This document shows positions 62,930 to 64,000 of a stretch of 64,000 nt of DNA, one piece after another (positions within the stretch are counted from its first letter, which is position 1; the number at the start of each line of letters is the position of its first letter). A model generated the notes under the pieces. It ran no database searches, had not been told where the DNA came from, and worked only from the letters and a program-made list of their open reading frames with translations. The position numbers and the translations under genes were made by a program. Source of the stretch: Pontederia crassipes (taxonomy: Eukaryota > Streptophyta > Magnoliopsida > Commelinales > Pontederiaceae); the NCBI GenBank assembly GCA_030549335.1, contig CM060192.1, positions 19,968,157 through 20,032,156 of the forward strand, read 5' to 3'.

Positions 62930-63146
62930 GGCTATTGGTCAATTATCATCAGCAGACCCACTTGTGGGCAAGGGAGCATCCGGTGCAAGCTCTGGCTGGG
63001 GATTAGAAGAGGACTGCGGAGAGGCTTGCTCAGATGCTTAGTCAGTAACAGGAACAATAGGTAAAGGAATAGGCATAGGAACTAGACTTCTCCGATGATA
63101 AACCTACAAAGGGGCTGGTTCAAGTGTCATAGAATCTCGCATTGAG

Positions 63147-63341
63147 TCAAAAAATCTTTCTTACATCCCGACTAACATAGTATCTTTTGGAGATAACATC
63201 GTAGCAACGATACCCTTTTCGAGTGCGTGAGTAACCCAAAAAGACACACTTAATAGCGCTAGGAGAGAGTTTGTCAGCAATATTAAAAAGGTGAACAAAA
63301 CAAACAAAATCCAAATATTTGAAGAGGAAGAGGGAAAACAT
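63147..63341 (-). pseudogene. Copia integrase C-terminal / linker
   Basis: Reads KLSPSAIKCVFLGYSRTRKG and YRCYDVISKRYYVSRDV, the conserved region after the copia integrase core ('KCVFLGYSxxxKGYRCY'). Confidence 0.9.
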
Positions 63342-63586
63342 CGATGTCGGGATGGAGCAAACTAAATGGAACCTCCCCGTTAAGAAAAAAAGGAAGGAAC
63401 ACGATTGATGAGATTAACTGCAGTCAAAACTGCATCCTCCCAAAAGTGCTTGGGAACCTTCATATGAATGAAAAGGGCCCAATCAACATCAAGGATGTGA
63501 CAAAGTTTTCTCTCAGCAACAGCATTTTGTTGAGAAGTGTAAGCACAAGTGGTTTGATGTATAGTCCCGTTGGAGAATAAGAATGA

Positions 63587-63890
63587 TCAGAGCTCGCGCT
63601 GCACAAATTCTAAGGCATTATCATATCGAAAAACTTTAACAATAGATGAATAGAAATTTTGAACCTCATTGAAGAAATGTTTGGCAATACTCAAGATCTC
63701 ATAATGACTTTTTATTAAAAATATCCAAGACAAACGACTATAGTCATCGACAAAAACAACAAAGTAACGATGACAAGTAGTACTTTTACAGGACAAAGAC
63801 CCCAAATATCACATTGAACTATATTAAACATAGAAGTACTTGGAGGATCAAAACGTTAAGGATATGAGATACAATGATGTTTCCCAAGCT
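63587..63890 (-). pseudogene. Copia integrase core (partial)
   Basis: Reads YFVVFVDDYSRLSWIFLIKS (first catalytic Asp) and KVFRYDNALEFVQ, where R-S-D-N-G is expected: Ser to Tyr and Gly to Ala, with the second Asp kept. The rest lies upstream on the minus strand, toward the window edge. Confidence 0.85.
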
Positions 63891-64000
63891 AATTTATCTA
63901 AAGGTTAGTAGGAAGTTTGGGAAACATTTCACGCAAATTAGAGGCAGAAGGATGTTGCCATAGGACAGGATCAATGGAAATGGAGGTAGCACCGGCAAAA

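Larger units (their letters stand above)
61179..64000 (-). mobile_element. Copia LTR retrotransposon, 3' part, in the DUF155-type gene intron
   Basis: Minus-strand copia element running off the right edge. From left: short 3' LTR (about 61179-61344), purine tract, RNase H, RT, linker and integrase. Domain order (integrase before RT) shows copia type. Several frameshifts and stops. The 5' end and target duplication lie outside the window. Confidence 0.9.

Overview
The window is nuclear DNA of a flowering plant. The evidence is split genes with GT-AG introns, several families of plant LTR retrotransposons, a plant LINE carrying RNase H, a plant MULE, and fragments of plastid DNA. GC-rich first exons in two genes lean towards a monocot, but the species cannot be told from the sequence. 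Most of the 64 kb is nested and decayed transposable elements. Three host genes are readable, all on the + strand.

Layout. 1-1.4 kb is AT-rich intergenic DNA with an imperfect direct duplication and two (TTA)n tracts. 1.47-9.19 kb holds broken + strand Ty3/gypsy sequence in the unusual order pol, LTR-like stretch with a Met-type primer site, gag. It is invaded by two opposite copies of a ~0.7 kb MITE, a solo copia LTR, a second MITE with hAT-like ends, and a plastid ycf2 fragment. 9.2-11.4 kb is an intact gene for a two-pass membrane RING-finger protein. 12.7-16.7 kb holds a 90-bp tandem repeat, a dead MULE transposase and a 31-bp tandem repeat. 16.76-32.44 kb is an L1-type LINE (ORF1; ORF2 with endonuclease, reverse transcriptase, zinc finger and RNase H), split by a 9.8 kb Tekay/Del-type Ty3 element (18183-28009) flanked by a perfect 5-bp target duplication, ATCCC. 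From about 32.47 to 53.3 kb there is a minus-strand Athila/Tat-type Ty3 element (integrase finger, RNase H, RT, protease region, gag, tRNA-Asp-type primer site, probable LTR). Its gag is split by a second Tekay/Del element (about 35816-46248) and by a copia element that has kept only gag (46575-51038).

Host genes to the right. 54560-59263 is a five-exon gene for a 241-residue ankyrin protein of the gankyrin/PSMD10 type (26S proteasome assembly chaperone family). Its first intron is of the rare GC-AG class, intron 2 carries a solo copia LTR, and intron 4 carries a plastid insertion with a near-complete psbN. About 1 kb downstream, in the same direction, begins a DUF155/RMD1-type (RETARDED ROOT GROWTH-like) gene, probably mitochondrial. 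Its second intron is occupied by a minus-strand copia element that runs off the window.

The genes do not form a pathway. The main story is the order of invasions: LINE before Tekay-1, Athila before Tekay-2 and the gag-only copia, gypsy gag before the solo LTR and MITEs. One copia LTR family is present four times (two solo LTRs and one LTR pair). It shares with the unrelated Tekay-1 LTRs a CpG-rich array of GGTCGACCG-like words. No microbial-type system, CRISPR array or tRNA gene was seen.
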